From Lytechinus variegatus (Eukaryota; Echinodermata; Echinoidea; Temnopleuroida; Toxopneustidae): a DNA stretch of 64,000 nt. Below are positions 1 through 12,453 of the stretch, in pieces. Position 1 is the stretch's first letter; each line of letters starts with the position of its first letter. The position numbers and the translations under genes are program-made. The stretch is from contig NC_054753.1 in assembly GCF_018143015.1 (NCBI RefSeq), forward strand, positions 29,912,292 through 29,976,291. The letters run 5' to 3'. Under the pieces are notes generated by a model. The model saw only the letters and a program-made list of their open reading frames with translations. It searched no databases and was not told the DNA's origin.

Positions 1-110
1 AACTCTAAAAATCATGCGCAACTTGATTTTCAACCAATCAACAGCGCGCATTTGGGACTTGCGATTGATTTTTTGACTTGCGTTTAAACGCAACTCTTTC
101 TGCAACGGGC
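1..110. repeat. MITE fragment, GTTGCAGAAAGAGTTGC family (cut by window edge)
   Basis: The stretch ends in GCAACTCTTTCTGCAACGGGC, the terminal inverted repeat seen complete at 12,206-12,352 and 22,171-22,297. Its interior, including a ...CAACAGCGCGCATTT... segment, matches those copies. Only the right part is present because the window starts inside it. It has no coding capacity. Confidence 0.7.
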
Positions 111-1073
111 AGCAGGACACTTAAAATTTTTGAAGCCTTCTTTTTTGTCTTTGGATTACACTAAAAAATACGACTTCAAATTCATTTTTTGTTCTCTATA
201 CCGGACATTTTGTACTAAAAATTGATAAAACTTCCCTAGTAAATTTTTTCCAAATGACTTTCTAAAATTGATCGTTCGGAGACACAACCTGTCCGGACAC
301 ACAACAACTGGGTATACCGGTTGTAGCAAAAGTAGACTATTTATGGTACCGTACGCACTTACGTTTCTGCGATGACACGAAACAGCCGAAGAGGATGGTG
401 CATAGCAACCAACGCAGTGTCATATCCATCATCCATTCTCTAAATCACCGCTATCAGAATGAGAACTTGTCTGTATGCCATCTCCATAAAATTCCGAAAA
501 AAAAGATTTCGCCCCAAATGTATCAATTTTCCAAGAAACAGATTGTTGAAAATGTTGAATATATGAAATCTCAACTACATGCAGTGGGAAACGAGGTTAC
601 ACACGTCACCAAATAAGAGCGCGCATCAACAATCTAAGCGCGCATTTAATTTGGCGTGCTAATGACGTCTGCAGGATTTATCATTTTGTTTAGAAAATGA
701 AAAGACGAAACTAAAGGATTATATGAGTTTTTTTTTACTTTTATCTAATAATTGTGATCCCGTGAGAATAACAAAACATAGGGCAATTTCAGGTTTACTC
801 ATGAGATTTGCCTTACTGCGACCTATGCTGTATCTTTGGGTGTTGTCATTGCGACCAATACGTCACAATAATGTGACAAATCTTTTACCAGACAGCGCAA
901 GTGATTTGGCGCCAAGCATGCGCGTATCCGCTGTGACGTAATACGTTGCTATGAAGTAATTTATTTTACCATGCATAAACAACGTGTATCATTATCATGT
1001 GCATATCGTGATGAGATCGAATTGGAGAATACAAAATCACTGTTTTTAAACAAGATGGTTTATCTTCCAAATC
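111..1073. other. Upstream flank of the mosaic gene, no gene seen
   Basis: I see no coding exon, RNA gene or clear core promoter here. Short ORFs lack codon structure and known motifs. A promoter and 5' UTR for the gene starting at 1,074 could lie here, but nothing in the sequence pins them down. An ATG at 1,054 in another frame with a good context (AAGATGG) would make a 20-codon overlapping upstream ORF if it is transcribed. Confidence 0.4.
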
Positions 1074-1158
1074 ATGAAAGAAAATTTTCGGATCATTGTT
1101 GTTTTATTTATTTTTAGCTTCGGGGGAACTTCATACGAAGAAGGTGCGGTGGTGAACG
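1074..1158 (+). CDS. Exon 1: start codon and likely signal peptide
   Basis: ATG at 1,074 opens 28 codons plus one base before a consensus donor GTAAGT. The peptide has a charged start (MKENFR), a hydrophobic core ([10 protein letters not shown]) and a small or polar end (GGTSYEEG), as expected for a secretory signal. The exon ends in phase 1, matching the next EGF exon. A caution applies: the T-rich run encoding the core, followed by TTTTTAG at 1,111-1,117, would also serve as an intron 3' end. The true exon could then be only 1118-1158, with the start codon further upstream. Confidence 0.55.
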
Positions 1159-3715
1159 GTAAGTGAATTCTTTTAGCTCGGAGAGACTTAAACTAGATCT
1201 AGGCCCTAGGTTTCTATAGAAAAACAAAGTCATTGTTTCTTTCTAATTTTTTTAATTAGTCTAAATCTAAAAAAACATAAAACATGCTGTTTGTCAAATT
1301 CTTCTGTATCTTTCCTCCGCTGTTATTGGAGATCCGCAATTTAATACTGCATCATTAGCGTTAGATATTTTTAAGTGAGAGTAAGGAATAAGGTATATAG
1401 AATCTAGAGCTAGAGAGGTGAAGATGCAAGAAGTTTAAAGTAGGTTGAGGTCGTTTCTGGAGGAATCTGCTAATTCGACGTCAGGTAGAAACAGGACGGG
1501 AAAAGAAAATTATTGAGGTTCTTGATCATTGAAATGCTCAGAAAAATCATGCAGTTCCTGGTATTGTTTTATTAAGTTTAGAAAAGTGTTTTCCTGTGCG
1601 CGCTTAAACGCTGGGCATTCCGAACAAAATTCGGAATGACAGAACTTGCAGGACTTTGTGGTAGTTTGATCCAGCGAGAATAACCTTCTGTTCGTTGGGT
1701 GTCTTGTCTTGTCTTGGGTTAAGTCGGCATATGCGGACTTGCTGTACTCCGCCAACTTTATTGATGTGTGTGAGATCACCAAGTAAGCAGGTCACTTGCT
1801 AGGTTTTTGAGTGAGTTTGGATTTGAAAGAGTCCAATGAGGTTATCAATGTTGTGTCGATGTTTAACTCATTCCAATCTTTGGTAGTTCGAGGGAAGAAG
1901 CTGTATTTATGAGCGTCCCTTTTGACTAGCAGACGAACAGGCTGAATATTGATAGTAACCCGCTCTTACGGGACTTTCTGTAAAATCTCAATTTTAACTC
2001 TCATGTAGGCCAATTCCAAGACTTTGGTAAGAAGGGGAAAACATAGACAAACAGGAAAAAAAAACCCCACGAAAATATCTAGATCCAGACTAGGCATAGA
2101 TCTTCATGCATTTTTTTTATAATGATAGGAAGATAACGATGAGGGGAAATTAAAGGAGTTACTATAAAGGGAGAGGGAAGTCTAGATCTAGGCTATAATG
2201 GATTTGGCCTAGAGTCTATAGATCTAATACTAGGCCTAACATTTTTTTTTTAAATTAGACATGTTCTTTGAAGTTGAAATAGCGAAACCACTTGAGACCC
2301 TGAAATGAGGGGGGGGGGGTGTTTATTGTGTCAATTACATTGAATTGATTAAATCCAAGTACGATATTCCTCTAAACGAGGGATGCAGTCTAATGGAAGT
2401 AGATGAAGATTAAGGTCAAATCTAGACTGATTTATATTCTGTATTTCAGATCCGTATATTGGGCGTTGCCTGGCCGAACGCAAGATTTGTCATCCGCAAG
2501 CCGCCTGTGTGCCCGACGAGTTTGATACACTGAAATACGAATGTAAATGTGCAAACGGATGGGTTGGCGATGGAAAGACTGAATGCTTTCGTAAGTATGT
2601 CTGACAACAATAATAATAAAAAAAATGAAATATCTATAAAAAATACTGTAATTGTCCGATTTATCATATGAAGGGAAAATTATGCCTTAAAAATTTGTAG
2701 AAAAAGGAGAATTTTAATTGTATTTTTTGGGGGAAAGAAATAAACCTTTAATAACATTTCGTACTTAAATTGTCTGAATTATATTCTTTATATTAATTTG
2801 GCGAAAAAAATACGCGACTAACATTGTCTGAAGTATTGTATTATGGCAAATTTGGAAGATTTATATCGGCGTTTCAAATAACCTTATCTATTTATTGATT
2901 TATTAGAGCATATTTAATCAGGTACAAAAGATCAGCAAAGAACTGTTTTTCATCAATGACCTGATGAAAACCTAAAGAACAACATAAATCATCACGTCAT
3001 ACATGAAAATAAATTCAAAATCTAAGTCAAAGATAACAATGCTTGGTACCATAAATAAACAAATATTTTTAGATAAATGATAATATGAATCAAACTAAAA
3101 TATTTAAGTTATCAAAAGGGAACAGTTACTATTAATTCACTGATATAAAAAAGACTGAAATGATAGCAATGAATAGATTGTGGCATTAAAGACCCTTATA
3201 GACCCTACACTGTAAAAACTGCGGTGTTATAAACTGACACCAATTGGTGTTAATAAAGGACCACACCCTGAGGTGTTAAAATTACACCCTAGAGATTAAA
3301 CATTACACCAAAGAGTGTAAGTGTAACAACAAAAGGTATACGGTGTAAAACTAACACCACCAATTTAACACCGGTGTAAAATAACTGGTGTGGTCCTCTA
3401 TGTACACCGGATCACACCACAGTTTTTGCTGTGTAAGCTTGCTTTTCTCTTTTGTTTTAAATTTTGTAGCTCCAGACATTTTTCTCAGCGTTGCACCGGG
3501 AATGGAATGTAATCAGTCAACTTTAAACACCTGTTTCATGACGTCACATGTTGGAAACGCATTGCGCATGTCCGTTCAACCCCACGGAAATTTGTTTGGC
3601 GATTGGGAAATCAAGTGGTATAAAATACATGCAGGATTGCCTCCATTGTATCACAGGTAAACCTTACAACACTTACGCTTCGTCCTCCTAGCCATTGAGA
3701 TGCTCTGCCCAAACC

Positions 3716-3758
<43 letters not shown>

Positions 3759-6700
3759 TACTAACTAACTATTAATTAACTAAATGACCAACGAAGTAAA
3801 TAAAGAGATGAATAGAATGATGGGCTTAAATTGTTAAAAGAACAAATTGAAATAATAGCATGAAATAAAAACGAAATAAAAAAATGAGGCGTAACAAAAG
3901 AAATAATAATTAAAAAATAAATAAATAAGAATGAAAATTCAAAAATAGAACGAATACAAAATTACAACTCACAAAGATGGAAAATACAATAATATGGTAG
4001 GTATAAACACTCACAAAATGTTAATTGATGTAATACCCGTTACTTGTTGTATCAACAATCTCAATTTCTATTATTCCTACCCTAAATTCAAAATATAAAT
4101 TTATAAAATTAGAGGCATAAATATTTATTTGAACTACGTTGATGCAAGATCCCCAATGCACATCTTAATGCACTTTTGATGGGGCAGTAACACCGACAGT
4201 AAATTACTTAAAGGAGCATATTTGACCCTCTTAGGTTGGTATAAGGTGCAAATTTTCAACTCCGCGAAAGTAAAATATCATAGGTCCACGGTAAGCCTAC
4301 TATGCACCCTAAAAAGTTCAAAGGTGCATCCCTAATGAAGCAAAATTTTAGGCCTATTTGCAGACGTACAGACAAACATTTTGCACCTCTTGTAGCTTCG
4401 GGTACAAAAAAGGGTTTTTTTCAGTGTGTTTATTATACTAGGCGCAAACTAGACCTCCTACGTCTGAAGTGTTGCTTTATACTAATATTGAATATGAATT
4501 AATCTCATTCAGTCTTTTGTTCTTTCTTCTTTCCAATGTGAACAAAGTTACAAGGAGAATCTCCAAATTGAGGATACTTTTGACGACCGGATGGAATTTG
4601 GCCTTTCAAATTCAGTGCTAAATCTGTACGAACTACAAGAAAACGACATTTACCCTAACCGGTTTATCGCAGAGATCGTGCCCACTGATAGTTTAGAGAT
4701 ACCAGTAGTTAGGACCTCGCCCATAATGCAATCATTCGATATCAGTGAGGAGGAAACGATGAACCCGCCTGTAACTCGAGTCTACTTCATGATAGAGCAA
4801 GAGCCAATAGGTGAGCAGAATGGGTGCATTTAAATTTCGGTGTAGACTTATGTGTGTTGTGTTGGACCGACTTCCACATCATCTTCTTTATTGAAGTTGG
4901 TCATGTAAACTAGTTATAACACCTAGCCAATTAGGTTTAGGACCAGATTCAGATTTTGATCACATTGAAATAAAATAAAGACTGACTGAATGAATAAATA
5001 ATTAAATACTGTGATTTTTATATATATATTTCAAATAAGCTAGGTTAAAGCCCCTTTTCTGCCCCCATCATTCCTGGAACGTTTTTTGAGGGGGGGGGGT
5101 CGTGGAGTCTTGTGCCCCTAGACCCAATCTGCATGTCAATTCGTGGTATTCAACACCACCAACAAAAACACCTAAAATCATCCAATGACCTAAAGTGATG
5201 TGAAAAAATGTCATAAACAAAACTTGGAATTCAAAGATTTTTAATCATGATTTGTTCACTCGCTCACATTTGATTTGATTATCGAAGAAGCAACAAACTT
5301 TGGTTATTAGCATTGAACGACAATTTTGTCAGTAATGGCGATATTATTGCAACGACAGACACCAGAAATCATGGGAAGTGTTGAAAGAAATCATTTCATC
5401 AACATTTCTGTCCGACTTTCCATGATTTTGATTAGCTGAGAGGCACTGTTACTATGGTATTTTTCGAATATAACAAGAACTTGGATAAAGATTCCTTTTA
5501 TAAAACACTCCAAGGTCTCATGCTGTGAGAATAAATCATTAAATTAATTTCCCAATACAGTAATTGGCCCCGTCTCAAGCGACGGCCCCGAGGTCATCGA
5601 TCTCGAGGAGCATCTACCGCCAGCCGTGACCGACGTCGACCGCTACCTGCCCCACTACCGTTGGGCCATCGAACGCGACGTCGAGACCATCAATCGCCGC
5701 GGTCAATTCCTCCCCATGGAGAGCGAGCAGCTGCTTAATCTTCGCCATCTCGACGATGACGAGCTGAAGAGCGTCGTCAGGGGAATGGTCTACGGGAAGA
5801 ACGAGAGGGTGCCCGGTCGGGTGTTGCTTGCTTCCGTTCGTTTCCGGCTCAAAGAAGGTATCTTAACTTTTTTCATCGCGGCAAAGATTTCAAACAAAAT
5901 ATCAATGGAGATGCATCAAGCGCATCAAATAATAAATACAAATTTCAACATATTACATTGTTTATCCTCAACACCAAGGCAGCTGGACGTTCATTTCCCC
6001 CACGCTTGATCACCTATCTGTAATTGTATTAATCCTAAAGTTGTTTGCAAACGTTGTTTACAAAAGTTGTTTGCAAGAGCAGAGATTAATAATGGAAAAA
6101 TACAAAATTTGACGAACAAAACTATTCTGTAAACAGATAAGACGGAAATTATCACGTATTTTGAATAAATATTGAATCGTGTATTAGTTCTTCTGAAATA
6201 TTGTTACCTTTTACAGGTCGGATGATATAGTGGAAAACAATTTTCACACCAACATTTTTTTTTCATTTCAATCCGTAGATGAGTCGAGAATATGTTCCGG
6301 CCCCATTTCAGAACGGGTTTGTACTTGCCGGCTCGGTTATACTCTCAACGGAACACAATGTGTTGGTATGTATTCAACGGCAATCATTTTTTGGTATATT
6401 TAGAATAAGCAACTAAAGTTATTCTCACAAGATGATTAATATTGTAGAAGGAGGGAGGAGACAAAGAAGGGGGGGGGATAAATGTAAGTTTGTCTCTTTT
6501 TTATCCTTTAGATTTTCTGTTAGGTATAAACCCATAAGGCAAAAGTGAGATGAAGCAATAATAAAGGGGGGGGGGATTTATGATAGACATATCGAAAGTG
6601 TTCAGAATTAATTAAGACAATCATTATGATTTTATTGACTATAAAGAATGAGAATTTCTCTTCTAAATGCTTATTTGTTGTCGTCATTCAATACAAGAAC

Positions 6701-9700
6701 TCAAGCGAATTGCGATAGCGTCATCTACGGTAGATATTAAACTAGTTTTTATTTCTCTTAATTTTGCTTGTAACCATAATGATGCAAGTTTGGGGTGAAG
6801 ATGAAAGAAAAAGTTGAACTTGATAATTACCGCTATAGATATGTTAAAAACAAACTTTTTATACATATATCACTGAAAATAATTTGTCGGGTGACTCGTT
6901 TAACCTTTATTGATTTAAGAATAGTTCTTAAGCCCCTACCACCTACTTTCTTAAAATGGCAGAAAAAAAATATCAGACATCTTTTACCCTCAAGAATATT
7001 GAAATATCTACGCTGTTAAAAGGACACTACTTTCAAGAACCATGTTCTACCTTGGAGATATATCCATGACATGAGTTATTGGAAGAGTTTGTTTCTTGAA
7101 TTGCCTAACCTTTTCAAACTCTCGCTATTGAGTTCAACTCCCCACTTTCTCCGTCATGGTGTTTCTAAACGAAAAACAATGAAGGAAAAAATGAATAAAA
7201 CAAGTGTTGGTAGAAGCAAGAGAGCTCTGACGAAAAGCAACAAGATAAAAGAAAAAAACCCCTCAAGTATTGACAGAAGTAAGAGACACGAGAGAGTTGT
7301 GTTGTCATTTTATTTCTAGCATCTCCTTCTTTTTTGTTTAACTTTTTTTGTAGACATGTTTTATTTCTTTTACTGATACTTGCCCTTTTGTGTGATCTAT
7401 CCATCGTTCTTGTTTGTTGCTAGATGTGGACGAATGCCATGCTTCTCTTGCCACCTGTCTCCCAGAGGCTCTTTGCCTCAACACCGAAGGCTCTTACTAT
7501 TGTCAGTGCCCCAATGGCTACGTGGGTGACGGACTGACATTTTGCTCAGGTGAGAGTCAGCATTTCCATCAGCTTACAACATAATCAATAACGACACAAA
7601 AGAAGGAAAGAAATACACTTCCAACATCAAAACGATGAGCTTCAGTATAGCCATGCTGCAGCACGACTGTTTCCAACCTTATCTCCCTTCTGCCACGATG
7701 ATAGCACTTGCGACATTTGTTTGAAAAAAATATGGCAAAGAGAGAGTGGAATATTTTTTGTTGTGGACTTCAAAAAAAGTTTTACTCCAAAATCACCGTT
7801 GTTACTATCAATACACTGCAACAACGCCGGTGTTGATTTGACACCAGCCTGGTATCTTTATCGGTTCACACCAGAGAGGTGTTGACACAACACCGCTTTG
7901 CTGGTAGGCTATTAAACATAAATTTGACATTCAAGCAACACCACTTAGTGTTAAACCAATATCGGTTTTGATTCTGAACTGGTGTTGTTTCAACGATTCT
8001 CTCGTGTAGACCGATATAGATACCGGGGCTGGTGTTAAATCAACACCGGTGTTTTTGCAGTGCATAACTTATATTTAAAAGGAGTTTTGAGTTGATGATC
8101 ATGCTGGATGCAATGAATAGAATAGGTACGTTAAAAAGAAATAACTGATATGCTAATCGTTTTCTAGCAATCTGATGGAATGCATGGATTTATTTATTTA
8201 TTAAACAATATTTCAATAGGGCGGAAAAGCTGGTATCAAAAGGGGGCCTGTTCATTGGGTGATTTCAAGTGTGGTGTTGACCTTTTGGTGTTGGTGTTAG
8301 GTCAATTTTTACACGATTATAACACCAAACATAAAATGAAGATGGTCCTGAAAAGTAAGTCACTAGTTGTTGAGGTGTTAATAATGTAAACTGGATCAGT
8401 TTTGCAAACTCTGAATAAGTTTTGGAGCCAGGGGAAGCAATACAAATTTCAACACCAACACCAACACCGAGGCCAACACCGGACTTGAAATCACCCAATG
8501 TTCATTTTGACTAATCAACTCACATTGCAAATAATGACGTTGATTCATTCAGAATACATTGAAATTTCTTAGAAAATATGTTCTCATCCTTTCCACTACT
8601 GCGTGATTCCATACGTGTCGTACGGGACATTTAGAGAGCATTTGACAGTTTTTGACAAGAAAAACCAAAAAATATTCCAGTAACTATAGGTGGTCATCAA
8701 CTACTACGAGAGTGTAAGAAAAACCAAGACTTAACATGACTTGAATTCACATCCTGTATAATACAGATTAAAAGTAGTAATGTGTCGTACGGACGCAGAA
8801 AAAGTGGCTTTTATAGAAACCTCAAGTTTGTACTCAAAAGTCTGTGAGTTGGGCAGATAAATTTCATAGAAACTGAACTCAAATTGACACTCAATTACCC
8901 ACGAACAAACACATTTATAAAAGAAAGCAAAATAAATATTCATGAATAAATAAAGCATATTATAATTTTCGAGAACATTGTTGCGTACGGGACATTCAAA
9001 ATGTGTCGTACGGGACATCTATAAATTGAAGCCAAACTTTCTTACTTTATGTCACTTTGACTTCTTCAATCACATTGTTTGGCTGATGATAATGATAATC
9101 CTATCAAACTAAGACATTCATTAGGTTAGAAACCGCTATTAGGAGAATATTTCTGTCAATATATCATAAACAAAATAATGTGTCGTACGGGACAATTGTG
9201 TGTCGTACAAGACACTTCTGTGTCGTACGGGACATTTGTGTGTCGTACGGGACACTTGTGTGACGTACGGGACACTTGTGTGTTGTACAGGCACTTGCGT
9301 GTTGTACTGGGCAACCTGAATAAATAACATTAACTTTTTATCAATCAGAAGGAGCATTGCCCCTAAATTCTTGCTTATTTATGAAAAATCTTTTAATAAG
9401 TAGTCATTCAGGACAATACAATTAAGTAACCTCAATATATACAATTGGGAGCAATATGTTATAATTTTTTTCATGATGGGAAATGTACACAGCATTTTTA
9501 CGAGCTGAAAAACTTCAGGTTTTGTGTGAAGTTATATTTTAGGGAATTAATTGATGATTTCCAAACACTATTTAAACAATGAATGAATGAAACTTTGTGT
9601 AAATTATGGAGCTAAAATGTTATGATTTTTTTTATAGAAAATGTATATCTACATGATATATGTCACAACTGTAACTTTTTTGCTTTTTTTGGTCACAATT

Positions 9701-12400
9701 TTTTTCTAAAGAAATGCGGTTCTACTTTTTCAAACCCATCTGCATTTCATGAAACCATATGGTTTGTCTTATTTTCCAGATTTTTTTTACAACTTGAAAA
9801 AGTCAGGAGTTTCAATACTGTATTTAAGAAATAGTGATCATCAATTAAAGGAAGTCCAAATAGATGATCATGATGATTGATATGTATTTTTTACATCTTA
9901 TAATAATTCGACATTAGCATGCAAGAGGAAGTCATCTTCCAGGCTAGGTTGAAATAATTATAAAAGTTTTCTTTTCATGCTCAATGAAAAGAAATTAACC
10001 TGCTCTGATCAGTGAAAATCACCAGTTTAGCTGAAGGGATTCACAAAAGAATAAGCCTACATGAAATCAATTAAAATGTTTAGAATCACCTATTTCATGT
10101 TCTATGGAGATAAACAAAATACTTTTTCAGTTCACTTTATGTTAAATCAATTAAATGAATTTAAATATGCCTACTATTTTTGGTTTCTGAATCCAAATCC
10201 TGCAATTAAATGCATTATTATATTGTGTGTCGTACGGGACATGTCCCGTACGACACAGCGTGTGTCGTACGGGACAACTTTTAATAGGACAATAATTGAA
10301 AAATGAAGGGCAGTAATTAGATCCTTATGGGATAAATCGATCACCCATGGGTCAAACAAAGAGAAACTGATTTTATGAAATTGCATCATCAAAAATAAAA
10401 TTGTAGGAAAAACTTTTGCATTGTCATGTGTCGTACGGGACATTGCCAAAAATAGGTTCGGAAAAATCAGGGCTGCCCCTATTATGGATCATGAAAATGT
10501 TGTAGATATTATTTGGAACCATCAATGATATATTATTCTATTGACCTGCAATATCTTCTCTTGATTTGCAAATAATTGTTTCAGGCGGAATTTTTACTTG
10601 ACTATTCAATGAGCAAAATTATTGAAAATTTAAAATTCCATTTTTCTCCCCCCAAGAAACTATATCTGTCTTCATTTCTGGTTAAAACTCATAATTTTCA
10701 TAAAATTTAGGTATCATAGTAAAATATTACACTACTTATGACTTATTGAAAGCATGTTGAAATTTATGATATTTTGAAGTTCTAGTGTGGAATCGCCCTA
10801 TTCCTTCATTCATTCATTCAATATCCTTTGATGCAAAGCAATATAACTTTATTACATCATGATAAATTCAGCAGGTTGCAAGCGTATTGTTATTTCCTTA
10901 ATTTTTTTTACATTTTCCCTTTTTTTTCTTTTCCTTCTTACCTCCCTTTCGCTTTCTGTGTTCGTCAGCAGTATCTGTGAATTCTTGAAAATCTCGGATA
11001 TCGTGATTGCTATAAGTAGGACACAAACTTCTCCCTTTCTTGTCTATGAAATTATACTCATGGAAAGAAAATCAGTTAGGCAGCAATTAGGTCATCGATG
11101 ATTATATTTATTTTCATTCATGCATTACTAAACAAAAATCTGTTTTCATTCATGCGATATCAAAAAAAAAATCTTGAATCAAACGCGTAAGCTCACTATT
11201 TTCTTGAAAATATAAGAAATTGAATAATGAGACTAATTATTTTGAATTTCGATAGGGGTCTGCATCTTACAAACTCTTTTTTTTTAGTAGACCCCTAAAC
11301 TTTTTGTCATTTCATTTGAACGAATCGAAATCTGCCTGTTTCATGTAGATTATGTTTTTTTTTTCTTTTAAAATATCTTGTCATGAAATGTACTTCAATG
11401 ATCCGACATATTATGATTGTTCAAAAATAAAAACTGAAAAAATAAGAATATGTTATGATTTTTGCATTGAACAGATTTTGATGAATGTACGAGGAACAAC
11501 ACTTGCCACCCATCGGCTGTCTGCTCCAATACCCAAGGCTCATTTATCTGCACGTGCCAATTTGGATACGTCGGGGACGGCTTCGACTGCTCCGGTAAGG
11601 TTTGCCACAGGGATCTTGCTTCGGACCTCCTTTGTTCATTGTTCATTTTGACTAATTGATACCCGTGTCAAATCAATTGGCTCTTATGCGCAGAGGACTC
11701 GTCAATATGTCGAAATAGATTTCATTTTGATTAGTGTTAGAGCGGAAGTTCCTGCATATCAAGAAAGTATAAAGTGAAGGAGGCATATTTTAGCCCTACG
11801 GGCCCAATCAAGCACAAGTACGCTGAAAACTCCGGCATGTTCTACACATGTCCAAGAGTTTGTGACAACATGCAACAGTGAAATTCCTTTTCCCCGTTCG
11901 TATTTTTTCGTAACATTACGAGCGTACGTCTGCATGTTTCATGTGATTAAAATAATGTTTTTCCGTATGTAAATAATTCACGAGGGATACAAATTTGTGA
12001 GACACACTTTAAGATACTATACGAAAGAGGACGCACACAAAGTAAAATATGAAGCATGTTGCCGTTTGCATAACAAAATCCTTTAAAAAAGATTAGAGTG
12101 GTAAAATATTATATCTAAATAACGAAAATAAAATTATCAGCGAAAAAAGTTAAAACATTTAAAGAACTAAAAGTAAACACAAATCCCTGATGTTATATCA
12201 CTTCAGGGCCCCGTTGCAGAAAGAGTTGCGTTTAAACGCAAGTCAAAAAATCAAATGCAAGTCCCAAATGCGCGCTGTTGATTGGTTGAAAATCAAGTTG
12301 CGCATGATTTTTAGAGTTGCGATTGATTGCAACTCTTTCTGCAACGGGCCCCAGGTCCATACTACAATATTAGAATCAACTTTAAGAGAGAGAGAGAAAG

Positions 12401-12453
<53 letters not shown>

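Larger units (their letters stand above)
8616..10442. repeat. Region with dispersed TGTCGTACGGGACA motifs
   Basis: About fourteen exact or near copies of this 14-bp motif lie in intron 7. They sit at 8,616, 8,783, 8,981, 9,004, seven between 9,181 and 9,313, then 10,229, 10,242 (inverted), 10,263 and 10,429. None is seen elsewhere in the window. The motif is near-palindromic (TGTC..GTAC..GACA). Two clusters flank about 0.9 kb without motifs, suggesting subterminal protein-binding sites of a non-autonomous DNA transposon, although nearly all copies point the same way. No transposase or clear ends are visible. Confidence 0.7.

Noticed and set aside
1510..1782. Minus-strand ORF with [17 protein letters not shown]
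   Set aside because: It looks like a zinc-knuckle, but it lies directly downstream of an RT tail on the same strand, where a 3' UTR is expected. The rest has no retroviral Gag or protease signature.
9181..9313. CRISPR-like array
   Set aside because: Period of 20 with no unique spacers, in a eukaryotic intron. It is a tandem motif array.
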